Source: Tricholoma matsutake (taxonomy: Eukaryota > Basidiomycota > Agaricomycetes > Agaricales > Tricholomataceae). From it: 64,000 bases of DNA. This document shows positions 47,427-58,767 of the stretch, piece after piece (position 1 is the stretch's first letter; each line of letters starts with the position of its first letter). The stretch covers positions 7,254,001 to 7,318,000 of the forward strand of contig AP026541.1 in assembly GCA_026075535.2 (NCBI GenBank), given 5' to 3'. The notes beneath the pieces are model-generated. The model did no database searches, was not told the DNA's origin, and worked only from the letters and a program-made list of their open reading frames with translations. A program made the translations under genes and the position numbers.

Positions 47427-49015
47427 ATGTCTCATAGGAACCCATTTACGATACGTCTACGTCCAGCAATGTCTCGAGGGGAAGTTTTTCGTAGGTCAAG
47501 GAGAAACACTTCGCGTCTAATGTCGTCAATCCTCCGCCCGTTCACTTTTCATATTGGTGCTAGTTGGGCAGGAAAGCCCGCTGATCACACAAAAGTACCC
47601 AAAGTGCCATTCCCTCCCAATACTCTAGTTGGCGCTTGGAGAGATCACACTCTGTCTCGAAAAAAAGCCGTGCGGAGCCATGATGCAGGAGAGGATTTCT
47701 TTTATGTCCAGGAGGTACGCCTTCCTCCAGCAGTCCCTCTTAAATACGAGTTGAATCAAGACTGTTTCGGAAAAAGATGCGGGATAAATCAGTAAGTGTC
47801 CGAATCACACGTCGTACTCAATTCGACCTTATTTCACTGTGTTTTTCGTCATCGAGGGCGTGTCGTTTGGCGTTGCAGACGGAGTAGGCGGCTGGGTCGA
47901 GAGCGGGGTCGACCCTGCACTTTTCTCGCAAGCACTCATGTACCATGCCCATCGGTACTCTAGGAGCGCTTGGGCAGGCGAGCCTGAAATCGACCCTACA
48001 CTCGACTACGAGGAGCGGGAAGAGATAGAAGGCTGGGAGATGACACCTTATGAGTGTCTGGATTTTGCCTATGGAGGCGTGTTGCGCGAAAAATTCGTAC
48101 AAGCTGGTGAGCGTTCGCGGTACCCTTCATCGCACTCGCCTCGCTCATTACGGGTGAAGGGTCGAGTACGGCTTGCCTCATCTCGTTGAACGCATCTTCA
48201 GGACTGCTCCGCTCTGCAAAGTAAGGATATGCTCGTATCATCGATCTCGCTGACGTTTTGAGGCATCGTACTGCATAGTCTAGGAGACAGCGGGTTCGTG
48301 ATCATCCGTTCTTCAACCGTACTGCACAAGCAGCAACCCCAAACCCATTTCTTCAACTGTCCCAAGTTAGGTATTCACCATGCACAGAATCGCAGGTTCT
48401 CATAAATCAATCTTTCAGACAACTAACCAAGTTACCTGTCAACTCACGCCGACGGTTTTCTCGAGCATGTGTCGATTCTCCGAGCGAAGCAGAGACGTTC
48501 CGAATGAATCTCCGCGATGGGGATATTGTTATTGCATATGTATTTCATTCCTACTATATTGCTACCTTGTCCTTATATATCACCTAAGACAGATGGCCTC
48601 TCCGATAATGTGTTCTCCGCGGAAATAATCACCATTTGTGCTCTAGTTGGTCGCCATGGAGGTCCTGAAGATTGGCAAGTCCAGGCAGTTGCGGATCGTC
48701 TGGTGGATTATTCACGACAATGCATGGCGAGCAAGACCAGACTCAGCCCTTTTGAAAGTTGGTCTCCCTGTTGGCTACTTTCCGTCTTGAACTGAATACC
48801 TTTGGGAAACAGAGGAAGCAGCAAGGCAAGGCATGTTCTTCCGAGGAGGAGTACGTGAAATTATCTACACCTTTGTTGGTTGGACTTACTGACCGCGTTT
48901 TTCACGTCAGAAACCTGACGAGTGCGTATATCTCTGACTTCTCTGCTAAATATTATTGACCGTTACATTATTCAGCGTTACAGTCGTCGTCGCGCTTGTT
49001 CGCGAGACATCATGA
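47427..49015 (+). CDS. PP2C-type protein phosphatase, Ptc7-like (probably mitochondrial)
   Basis: Starts MSHRNPFTIRLRPAMSRGEV, an Arg-rich, acid-poor N-terminus like a mitochondrial presequence. Then HDAGEDFFYVQE, GVSFGVADGVGGWVESGVDP (the metal-binding D-G motif), TPYECLDFAYGGVLREKFVQ, SSTACLISLNASSGLLRSAN, LGDSGFVIIRSS and DGDIVIAYTDGLSDNVFS (second metal-binding D-G). The C-terminal exons splice as RQGMFFRGGKPDD and VTVVVALVRETS, with the stop at 49013-49015. The PP2C fold with two Mg/Mn sites and the short Ptc7-like layout are clear. In yeast Ptc7 acts on coenzyme Q biosynthesis in mitochondria; transfer is inference. Confidence 0.87.
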
Positions 49016-49177
49016 CATGGATATTACCTCATCAGCCCCTGGTTTATTACGCACATTTGCACACTCATGGGAATCAATTTTAATCTATACGCTGCACGTT
49101 GCATTTGTTTTACACATGTTATATCCAGACTATAATAGACCCAGAACCTCACACGATTTTTTCGCAGATAGTTGAAC

Positions 49178-52100
49178 TCACTTGTGCAGCTTCCGCTCGA
49201 CGAAGCTCTGGATGATCCCGGCAGAGGTTAGAGGATATTCCTTAAGTTGGACTTCGTCATCAACGATATGCGTGTTAGGTTGTACGAAGAGCTTTCTCGG
49301 CTGCGCAAAGGTCAGATGCTGGATACTGAGGAAATCCTCGATAGACATACTAGTTTCTTGCGCAAGACAACATCTCGAATCTCTCCTGCCCATCCAGGGA
49401 TCGGTTGAGTTAATTTATTGTAAAACTCTCTTGCGCCTGCTCCATCGGCTGTGCTTTTGAGGACTTGAAGCTCCACAAGTAGCTTGCCTACAGCGTTTTT
49501 GCCTTCAGCCAGAACCTTGGCTCGATCAACCTAGCAGGATATCGTGCCCCTGCTTCGAACGGACAAAATAGCATACATACTCGGATATGGAGGTTCACCA
49601 ACTGGCCGTTATCGTCCGTCACCTCTTCAAGCCAAGCAATGCCAGATTTTATAAGGTGTTGAGTGATGCCCAGTCTGCGACAAGTAAGTTATGCCGCAAT
49701 TTCAAATTTTCACGATCTCCGTACCGAGCTTGCATATGGGCTTGACCATGTTTCTTGGTAGCAGGATCATAAAATTCTAGCGCTCTAAGGCCAGCTCGAG
49801 CCATGAGAAGATATGTAATGTACTGAATATCTTCCACTTCTTTCTTGTCGACGTACTGCGAAAAGATAATCTTCAGACCTGTGCGAGGGCTGACCCCGAG
49901 AACAATACTGACCCCGAATATTTTAAGGATCTCAGAGTTACCGACCACTAGAAAAGCGGGATAAATTAAGCGCATGTTGCGGTTTAACGTGATTCTTACG
50001 GTATAGGGCAACTGTTTCCGCACGGCACTCCTCCATTGATGACGAGACTTCCCCGAGAACGGAACCTGGAGTCTGACCAGGCTTGTACCAAGACGTGCTT
50101 GACATGACGGAGTCAATTACTACGACGAGCTACACATGTCATGCTCACATTGGTTTCCCGGTGAGGGGATTGATGACCTATAGTCGGACGTTGGCAACTT
50201 GGAGGGACGATCAAGTATAACATGCAACATGCCTTTGTGGGATCGAAATTTTTCTTTCCGTCAGAATCTTCCTCAAATAATTTACCTGTTCCATGGCCTA
50301 GCAATTCATGATTCGCCACCTGCAACTCAAATGCTCGGCTATCCCACGTGTTGTAGAGGCCCACATCATCGGGATGGATAAACGTGAGTTCCTCGTCTAA
50401 GTGGAAATTCTTTGAAATACTTCAATTAGGACGGTGAGCAACGCACTGGGAGCTTTGGCTGCGAGTATGTTCTGTTCGGTACAAATATATTTAACGGCCA
50501 GATGAAGATGAGCCAGAAACGAACTGCAAGTGAGACATTCTTGAAACCAGTCGACTCCCTGACATCGTAATAGTTCTATGAAGAAGCTCCACCGTCAGAT
50601 CAGCAAGATGATAAGCTCAGGATACTTACAGGGATCTAGTGTGGTATGATTTGGGGTCAGTCAGCAAAAGGGTTGGGCGATTATGCTAGGCCCACATTGA
50701 TACCAGCAGGAATTCCTGGATACGAAAATAACATCGGTGGAATACGACCGAGATAACTTACTACTTACCGCCTGTTGCAAATGACACGATCTCAAGAGCA
50801 GTGAAATCCGGCTTTCTGAAAACGTCGACCTCGAAATCCTCACCCCAAGGCAATACTTTGATCAATTGGGGTGCTCTGTTGACGAGGATATCGTACTTGG
50901 CACTGAGTTGTTTGTTAACAATCGCCGTGAATCCTTTGGAAAGAAGGAAGTCAGCTCAGAGAAAAGGTTCAATCGAGTGCGGTACAACCTTCCCACTCCG
51001 CTCGACCACCATACGGATCAACATAGGTTTCAACAAACTTAAGTGGCATACTGCTTCAGCAAAGTCATTACATGGAGTAAAAGGTAAACATACACCGATG
51101 TATGATTCGACAACTGGTCCCACATCTTTCACCCAGAATTTCGACGCCTCCTTGTGATCTTGGATGGATCCGTTCGAAAATCTGCCCCTTGGCATTCAAG
51201 ATACATCCAGGAACGAGGGGATCACGGGTCTCTTACGATTTGATATATCCGTCAATCATAGCTACCTGATTATCACTGGCTGCATATTTCCGTGCCTGTG
51301 CAGACAATGTTAGGAAATACATTTCTGTAGCACACTCTTTCATACCTCTTGAAGTGCGTCAACTACCGCACTTAGCTCCTTCGAATAGTCACCATATTGC
51401 ACTTTCAGCTTGGCCGTCCCAGTAGGTTGATGATCAATGTCATGTATTGTTTGAGAATACGACTGCACGGATGCGACTAAGAGAGTGAAATCGCTTTTGG
51501 TATTTTTTACTACACTGAAGAAATGGGACATTGTTAGCTTATAGATGAGTCATAACACTGTTGTGTACCGGGTGTTCAGAACGTCTAGGCCCAATTTCTC
51601 AGAAGCTGCTTGAACTGCAGCAACTTCATCATCCGAGATAACTTCACCCATGTAGTAATTCGATACATGGCCTTCGCTCCTCTTGCCGATAAAAAGGCTT
51701 TCTTCGGGAGCTGAAGCATATATATGCTCTCTTAACTGCCTTGGCGTTAGCTCCGTTGATTGCCGGTAGTTTCTGGACTAACATCTTTCCACAGCAATGA
51801 AGCTTTCGAGGCATTGGCTGAGTGTGTGACAACAGCCTCGAATTTATCTGCGGAGACACGAGGGATGATTTTTGTAAATCCGAAGGTTCTGTAATTGACC
51901 AGGTTGCTAAACGTCTGGGTTACATGGAATCAAACACACCGTTGAAAACCGTAAAAGTGGTGTACTCACCTGAGTAGTGTACTGCATCAAGTCTTCCCAT
52001 TCGCTATCAGAAAGACCTGCATTTCTTTGTAATGCTGGCAAGTCAGCGAAAGTCTCGCCACTGGTACTGAATGTCAAAATCAGAAGGCGATAAAGAGCTG

Positions 52101-52406
52101 TCGCCTGCGGCGTCCACTGCTCTACAAACAATGTCACTACAGCCCGGCAGGAATAATAGGGGACAAAGACCTTGTATAATTCTAGCTCCCGCCCAAGAAG
52201 CTAAGGACAGATAATGTGCATATTTCTTCTCTCGCGAGCTGGACGAAAAAAAAATGAAATTGTTACTATCGGTGTTATTCAGAACAAGGGTGCGGGAATC
52301 AAGACCTCAATTGCTCAAAAGATCTTCCAATATCTAACCCGCAAATGGGAGCTGCTCGATCAGCTAAGAATCGATCAGCATTGACGGCGGCACTGGTACT
52401 TGACAT
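49178..52406 (-). CDS. DPP3: Dipeptidyl peptidase III (M49 zinc metallopeptidase)
   Basis: First exon from 52406: MSSTSAAVNADRFLADRAAP. It splices at LSSREKKYAHYLSLASWAGA, followed by LFVEQWTPQATALYRLLILT. The zinc motif HELLGH is at 50293-50310 (in NHELLGHGTGKLF) and the second ligand motif EECRAE at 50016-50033, both hallmarks of M49. The C-terminal exon gives LCSFRSTKL-like frames only on the wrong strand; the right frame ends VERKLHK at 49178. DPP III removes dipeptides from short peptides in the cytosol. The gene has many short introns. It is divergent to the FAD monooxygenase with 82 bp between ATGs. Confidence 0.92.
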
Positions 52407-52488
52407 GGTGATGTTCAGGAGAATCGATCGATACGGTAACAACTCAGCTGTTTTATGTAATTTACTGATCTTTGACACCAGAACCATC
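52407..52488. promoter_or_regulatory. 82-bp divergent spacer between DPP III and FAD-monooxygenase starts
   Basis: The two start codons are 82 bases apart on opposite strands, so they must share a bidirectional promoter region. No clear TATA element was seen. Confidence 0.5.
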
Positions 52489-53880
52489 ATGTCCTTACCA
52501 GAAAGGACGACTGTTCTTATCATCGGCGCAGGTCCTAGCGGACTTTCTACCGCCCTCTCCCTAGTACACCAAGGCTTTCGTGACCTAGTTATCGTCGAGG
52601 CACGGTCTAGTAGACGAGAACTTGCTTCGCGTGCTATGACCATTCATGCGTCCACCCTCGAGGTACTTATGTTGCTGCATTGCGTGCATCCATGACATCA
52701 AACTATCCATAGGCTCTTGATTCAATTGGATGTGCGGAGTCGCTAATTCGGTTCGGAATAAAAGGCCAAGGGATAGTACTTTCCGACAGGTCGAAGACTT
52801 TCCTCAGTGTCGACTTCTCTTGCCTCGCGCCTTATACTCGCTTTCCATTCGTATTGTTACTACCTCAGACCGTGACTGAGGACGTTCTGGAAGCTCGTTT
52901 GCAAGCAACGGCTATCCAGGTTGTGAAAGCTGAGAAGGCGTCCGGGCTTCGAGTCAGCGACGATGGGGAGTTGGAGGTATCCTTTGAATCCGGCAAGGTC
53001 ATTAAGGCCAATTACGTTGTTGGGGCCGACGGAGCGAAATCCTCGGTGAGTTGCGGTGATGGAGCCCCTCCCCCCCCGTAGACTGAGAGATGCTTTTGAG
53101 ATTCGTCAAATGGCTGGCATCGGGTTTTCCGACCCAGACGGTAATTTTCCAGACGAGCGTTTAGCACAGCTGGTCCTTGCGGATGTCATATTTTCATCTG
53201 ATAGTCCAATTCTACCAGCGAACAAGGTGATGGGTACGGTTTCCGCTGGAGGAGTGTTCCTCACTATCCCTCTACCGAAACACGATGAATCTTCAAGGCC
53301 TGTTCACAGGATCGGGTTCAACGTTCCCATAACATCAGGGCCTCCACCCTCAAATCCTCCCACCTCGTATCTTCAGCAATACTTGAACGAACAAGGCCCT
53401 ATACACCTGTCTTCTGACCCATCCGTGAATCCGAACCCTGTGCACATTTCGACGACTATGTGGGCAACACGGTATAGGACACACGCTGCTATCGCTGACA
53501 AGTTCTTACTTCGTATGAGTGGGGGTGATCTAAGATCTACTGTGCTGCTTGTTGGGGATGCAGCTCACATCCATTCTCCTGCGGGAGGACTTGGAATGAA
53601 TCTCGGTATTCGGGATGCAATTGCCCTTGGTTCTGTCCTTGGTGGTCATATGAATTCATATAATGATTCTCTTGATACACTCCTGGCAGAATACGCATCA
53701 ACTCGAAGAAGCCGGGCACTGGCGACAATTAGGTTGACTAAACGAATTATGTCAATCGCTGGAATGCTAGCCAGCTCAACTCGGCTTTTTGGCCTTCACT
53801 GGCTATTTAGCCTGATTGTAAGAATTCCACTCATACAAAGAACGATATGCTGGAACATCAGTGGGCTCGGAAACAGATAG
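52489..53880 (+). CDS. FAD-dependent aromatic-ring monooxygenase (PHBH/phenol hydroxylase type)
   Basis: Begins MSLPERTTVLIIGAGPSGLS, with the dinucleotide-binding GxGxxG motif and ending acid in LVIVEA. The middle exon has NYVVGADGAKSS, the D-G motif. The last exon has LVGDAAHIHSPAGGLGMNLG, the GD motif that contacts the FAD ribityl chain and pyrophosphate, followed by IRDAIALGSVLGGH. These three motifs define class A flavoprotein monooxygenases. The substrate is unknown. The exon joins near 52664-52711 and around 53045-53090, where there is a C-run, are read approximately. The short length (about 430 aa) lacks the C-terminal thioredoxin-like domain of phenol hydroxylases. Confidence 0.85.
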
Positions 53881-53995
53881 GATGAATGTATGCAAACCGT
53901 TGTGATGTAAATGTGATCAAATTATAATAAACCTATCATCCTGCAACGAGTGACAGAACACGTTGCATGAGACCCAAAAACATACGAACAAACAT

Positions 53996-55540
53996 TCATA
54001 TTTTGACCTGAGCCACTAACTTTTTGATGCGGACATAATTACCCCAGAAAACAACCCAATCAGTGTCCAAAGTCCCTTCCGCAGCTCTTTTTACATGAGG
54101 GTGATCAGTAGATGTCCCAGCCCAGTTGACGGCACGCTCGTAACAACGAAGTGCCAGAACATTTTGGCCTTGTGCCTCATTCAGGATACCCATCAAGTTC
54201 CAGGCTTCCGCCGCAGTCCGACGGGAATCTCGAAGGAGTCCATGGGCTACCTTCTTCATGGAACGTGAATAGGTAAATACTGATGATAGGGGTTTTTCTA
54301 GGTGTTCAGGGATGTCATTATCGCCTAGAGAATGACCAGTGAGAGCCCGTGCAACCTGCTCAGACGATTCAGCAGCAGAAGTCAGCCATTGAATGGATAA
54401 TCCTGCAGGTTTGCGTTGTGCATGAAGAACTTCCGCCAAATGGATGGACAAGAGGGAGGACTGTTGGAACAGATATAGTGTATGAAGAGATTGGGGTGGC
54501 GAGGTGGATGTAAGGGATTCCGGAGGCCGGATGGAGCCAAGCATTTTTAAGCCGGCTTTCTCGATAGACTGGGCATGGTGCAGTTGTCCTGACATCGCAT
54601 AGAAAGCTGAGAGCGATACGAGGGCTGCGGACAATAAGCGTTGACCAGACGGGGACGATGGCACGGAGTCAAGTACGGCAGGCAGTGTATCTACTGAATC
54701 AAGGGCTTCACCTCGGATAATGTGGATGGCCCGAAACCACCAAGCAAGCGCGTCATCCGTTTGACCTAGTCTAGAACAGAGATCTCCGAGTTTTAAAGCT
54801 GTGCGTATAGCATCAGAGCCTTTCCCAACCAAACCAGCCCATACCCGCTCGTATTGAGCCTGGGATTCTGGTAGAAACTGCTGGCCCAACCGCTCCAGAA
54901 CGGCAGCATGACGGGCAATGAGCTCTGTAATTGTCTGAGAATATAAATTGGTGGCTCTCTTCTCAGCAATCGAAATAGCAGTGCGAAGGAAATCGTCTGT
55001 CCTTTGCAAGCCGGCATCGATAACCTTGATGCCTCCTGGCCCTACCAAGCCCTCTCCACGGACGGCTTCGGAGCCGATAACGGAGGTACTGAAACCCACA
55101 CCCCAATTGTATGCCATCCAAGCAGCGCGCACTACGTGCCTGCCTTTCAACCCAAGCCCAGGGTCAGTGCCCCCTCTCGGAGAATCACCTGTCCATTTCT
55201 CGGATTCTTGGTCCCATTCCCACTTACGTACTTCGTCATCTGCCTCGGAAGCGAGTTCCACATTTTCCACCCACATGTGGACACCCTCATAGACTGCTGC
55301 AGTAGTAGCCCCAAAAGCAAGAAGACCAATGGAAGAGAATTTCAGAACGCGCTTTCCAACGTCGAGAACAAAAAGCGTCTGCTTAGCGAAGGTTTCTTGA
55401 ACAAACACGGATGTTTCAGGGATGGCGTCCTTGAGCCAAGGCGCACGCCTACTAGATTGAAATCTACGTCCTGTAAGGATTGCAGCACTGGGACATGTAC
55501 GATGACGATATAAGGCGCTGTAAAGACGCATGTGGAGCAT
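53996..55540 (-). CDS. Mitochondrial membrane protein with TPR-like repeats (Mgr3-like), 514 aa
   Basis: Single exon. The N-terminus MLHMRLYSALYRHRTCPSAA has a basic, acid-poor presequence, then a hydrophobic segment VLKFSSIGLLAFGATTAAVY as one membrane helix. Helical repeats follow (ALKLGDLCSRLGQTDDALAW, LSAFYAMSGQLHHAQSIEKA, AWNLMGILNEAQGQNVLALR). Layout (presequence, one TM, TPR-like array) matches yeast Mgr3, an adaptor of the i-AAA protease in the inner membrane, but similarity was judged by eye only. The stop is at 53996. Confidence 0.68.
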   Translation of the reverse strand: MLHMRLYSALYRHRTCPSAAILTGRRFQSSRRAPWLKDAIPETSVFVQETFAKQTLFVLDVGKRVLKFSSIGLLAFGATTAAVYEGVHMWVENVELASEADDEVRKWEWDQESEKWTGDSPRGGTDPGLGLKGRHVVRAAWMAYNWGVGFSTSVIGSEAVRGEGLVGPGGIKVIDAGLQRTDDFLRTAISIAEKRATNLYSQTITELIARHAAVLERLGQQFLPESQAQYERVWAGLVGKGSDAIRTALKLGDLCSRLGQTDDALAWWFRAIHIIRGEALDSVDTLPAVLDSVPSSPSGQRLLSAALVSLSAFYAMSGQLHHAQSIEKAGLKMLGSIRPPESLTSTSPPQSLHTLYLFQQSSLLSIHLAEVLHAQRKPAGLSIQWLTSAAESSEQVARALTGHSLGDNDIPEHLEKPLSSVFTYSRSMKKVAHGLLRDSRRTAAEAWNLMGILNEAQGQNVLALRCYERAVNWAGTSTDHPHVKRAAEGTLDTDWVVFWGNYVRIKKLVAQVKI

Positions 55541-56357
55541 GGCAATTTATTGAGAGACCCGATGAGAAAGACTCAGAAAGTAGACTGAGAATCTGTCTAT
55601 TTTAAGCCACGACCCTGGTCCAAAATTATTTGCTCCATGAAATTCAGAAGTAGAGCATTTTTTGATTGTTTGGTTCAATTTCGGTTGACAGCATGTGCCA
55701 TGATGTGGACACGCCGAAATGGAGAACTTCGTCAGATTCTCCCCGGGCCCGGTCACTTCATGTTTTGTTATGACAGATCCATTTGGATCGTTAGTCTCGG
55801 GAGTGGCCGTTCAACGTTCAAATCTTTGATGGAAGGAAGGAACTCGACTCGATCGGAGGAAGGAAGAATTTCCAGCGAACGGTCTGATTGCTAACATGCT
55901 TCTAGTCAAATTTTGACACAACTTCGGGGTCCTGGTATACCGCAAGGTTTGGGTTGTGTTACATGTTACATGTTACGAGTGACATAAATTGCCGTCTCCC
56001 ACGTTTGATCAACGCACGATCTTCGGCCCCTAACTTCGCGCTCATCATTCTTGACGACGAGCACACACCACCCATTTATTGTGCTTAGTCACCACCACTT
56101 TTGTAAGAGTTGCGGACAAACAAACACGACAATTTTAAGTGACCGAATTTTGGAAGCCAACATAAACATCTGGATGCCTCAAAAACTGTCAAAACATGTA
56201 GAATAGAGCCTAGTGATGATGTTTCTATGGGCCGATTTCTTTATTTCAAAAATTTTGGGTCAGTACCTCAAATTTGGCCACCCCCCAAAAGAAATTGGGA
56301 AAATTATGAAAAATAGCGCAACCGACTCCTTTTGAAAATTTAGGTTACATCGAACTG
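55541..56357. other. Intergenic region, boundary to the transposon block
   Basis: No gene seen. AT-rich, with TACATGT repeated near 55960-55975. Marks the transition from single-copy genes to retroelements. Confidence 0.5.
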
Positions 56358-56568
56358 ATAAGGCAAACGCTCTTGTGTCCTGCAAGGCATGCATGGTAGA
56401 AAGGATGAGTAAAGCAATATAAATAAATGTGTGGTAAGAGACTTGGGCCATGGCTAGAATACCAAAAGCAAATGGGACACAGGCCAGAAAAATTATCTAT
56501 CCACAAGTCTCTGTACACAAGGCTTTCACGGGTCACCAATGTTGGGAAACAAGACCAATGACTGCCCA
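56358..56568. repeat. 211-bp direct repeat, copy 1
   Basis: Near-identical to 56790-57000, same orientation, 221 bp apart, with only scattered single-base differences. Lies downstream of the DIRS recombinase ORF. Confidence 0.9.
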
Positions 56569-56789
56569 GTGTGAAGTTCAATCAAAGTGTCGACAGGGAT
56601 GGGTGGGTGGGTCGACAAGAAAAGATGAGCGTGGCAAATAAGAAGAATGTCTTAGTAGCCACGCATGCAGAGCCAACTTAAACATCTGAGCTTGATCAGC
56701 CATAAGTTGGCAGCATCTGCGAGACCATATCCTCGATTGCCTTATCTGCCACTTGGTCTAGCCAGCTTCGCACGTAGACCCAGCTCACA

Positions 56790-57000
56790 ATAAGGCAAAT
56801 GCTCTTGTGTCCTGCAAGGCGTGCATGGTAGAAAGGATGAGTAAAGCAATATAAATAAATGTGTGGTAAGAGACTTGGGCCATGGCCAGAATACCAAAAG
56901 CAAATAGGACACAGGCCAGAAAAATTATCTATCCACAAGTCTCTGTACACAAGGCTTTCACGGGTCACCGATGTTGGGAAACAAGACCAACGATTGCCCA
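56790..57000. repeat. 211-bp direct repeat, copy 2
   Basis: Second copy of the 211-bp repeat. Ends about 130 bp before the recombinase stop codon at 57129. Confidence 0.9.
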
Positions 57001-57128
57001 CAAGAGCATAGCTCAACCATCAGTCGAAGTTCCCAACAGAGCTATGCGGGACAAACGGAAGAGAAAGACAAGAGGAAAATGTTATTATGTCGTGAATGAG
57101 TAGATAACAGTAAAGAGTGAAGGCCGTA

Positions 57129-58767
57129 CTACATTGTGAGGTCAAAAGATAAGTTGAAAGAATGATTAGTGATACTGAAATTTTTAGCAAAGAGCCTTTG
57201 TTGAGCCTCCCATGCACGTGTAATAGCAGCAGGAATAATAAGCTCCAGACGATGCCAGTAGAGTAAAAAACATAGGGAGCTCCAACCTCCAAGCTTCATA
57301 ATGACCTCCAGTGCAACACCAATGGAGAGGAGCTCAACAGAACCACCAATGCGGTAACTATGCCCCAGAACGAAGTGAAGGTCAGCGAAATTGTAGATAT
57401 CTGCAAAATGTGATAAGTGAGGCAAAGAAACAGTGCATTATCCCACCGTACCAGAAGTACCATGCAAGAATTTTTGCTTGGTCAAATAGGACCAAGAGTC
57501 TGCATTATGAAAACCGCAGAGAGGAGCATCGTGATCTGTGATGTTGTTAACCTGAAAGTGGTTTTCAAGGGCCCACACAGGACAGAAAAGATCATTGGTA
57601 GCAGTCAAGATGCATTCACCACCATGAATGCCAGTAGTCTTTGTCCAGACTAAATGGAAGGTGATGACTTTGTGGCCATTACTCCATGATGTAGAGAGAT
57701 AAGTTCCACAAGTGGTGTCATGTTTGAAGGAGAAGGACTGCGGTAAATGAACTAGTAATTCGCCCAAGCACTGACAACCCCAAAAGGCAGCCAAAGCACT
57801 AAACCAAATAGCGGCATCAACTGGAGAGGAAAGATTGAGTTGACGCCTGAGCGTTCCCAAGTGCAAACGAGTTACTGGGTTGCGAGGAGGCCATTTGAAA
57901 GGGACTCCTTCATTATCAGCAGACTTGGACAGGGAAGTAATCCAAGAGTCATGACTGAACCACTCCGCATGGTTGTATAAGTGCCACAAACGTAAACCAT
58001 TGAGCCAGTTACGGATGCACTGTCCTGTGCAAGTGCTGATGGCATCGGCAATGAACGAGGCAAGCAGAATAACTGAAGCCGGCATGCGAAGAGTTTCCAA
58101 AATCCCTTCACGATCACAGAACTGAGTAAAACGCAACAGACCAGCACCATATGATTGTTGGGTGGGTGGACAGGAGTTTTTCAAAGATCTTCAGCTGAAG
58201 ACATGGAGAAACCAGATCCTCAAGTGAAGCATGGGCTTGAAGAGAGTGAGGAGTTGTCCATACGATGACACGATGGTCAGCGGGAACAGGTGGGCGTAGC
58301 AAACTAGCAGTGTACCTGTTTCCAGGTTGAGGATGACACATAATATGTGGAGGCAGGGATGCTGCTGCTGCATGTCGAATATGAGTGAGGGAGGATGATG
58401 CAGAATGTGGAAGAGTAACTGTGAGGTCGGGCACAGAAAGGAGAGGTCGAGATACAGGAGGTGTAGAGATGGAAACGTAAGGGCTATGTGTAGCAGACAA
58501 AACATTATCATGACAGGAAGGGAATGTTGAGGTGCTGGATGTCATAGGGCAAGGTGGTGCAGATAGGGGGGTGGAGATGTGGATGTAAGGGTTGGTTTGA
58601 GTAGAAATTTTAGGCAGAAGCTTGCGTGGAAAGCTAATGTCAATGACCTCACATGAAGCCGTGGGTGGGAGCATATTACTGATTGTTGAGAAAGAAAGAC
58701 TGTAGTTCTTGAGGCATATTGAAATGCCGCAAGAGAAAAGTACGAGAAGGAGAGCCCAATTCCCCAC
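57129..58767 (-). CDS. DIRS tyrosine recombinase with Ser/Thr-rich leader
   Basis: The leader from 58767 is Ser/Pro/Thr-rich. Then QSYGAGLLRFTQFCDREGIL, IRNWLNGLRLWHLYNHAEWF, AAFWGCQCLGELLVHL, and after an intron (57401-57451) FADLHFVLGHSYRIGGSVEL with the HxxR box. GGWSSLCFLLYWHRLE holds the likely catalytic Tyr. The intron joins GTS to DIYNF in frame. One base slip separates leader and core in a CACCCACCCA run near 58160, so as written the ORF is frameshifted once. The enzyme would integrate circular cDNA by site-specific recombination. Confidence 0.76.

Noticed and set aside
52345..52695. Upstream start for the FAD monooxygenase at or before 52410
   Set aside because: Would overlap the DPP III start and add residues not typical before the GAGPSG motif; the Met at 52489 is better placed.
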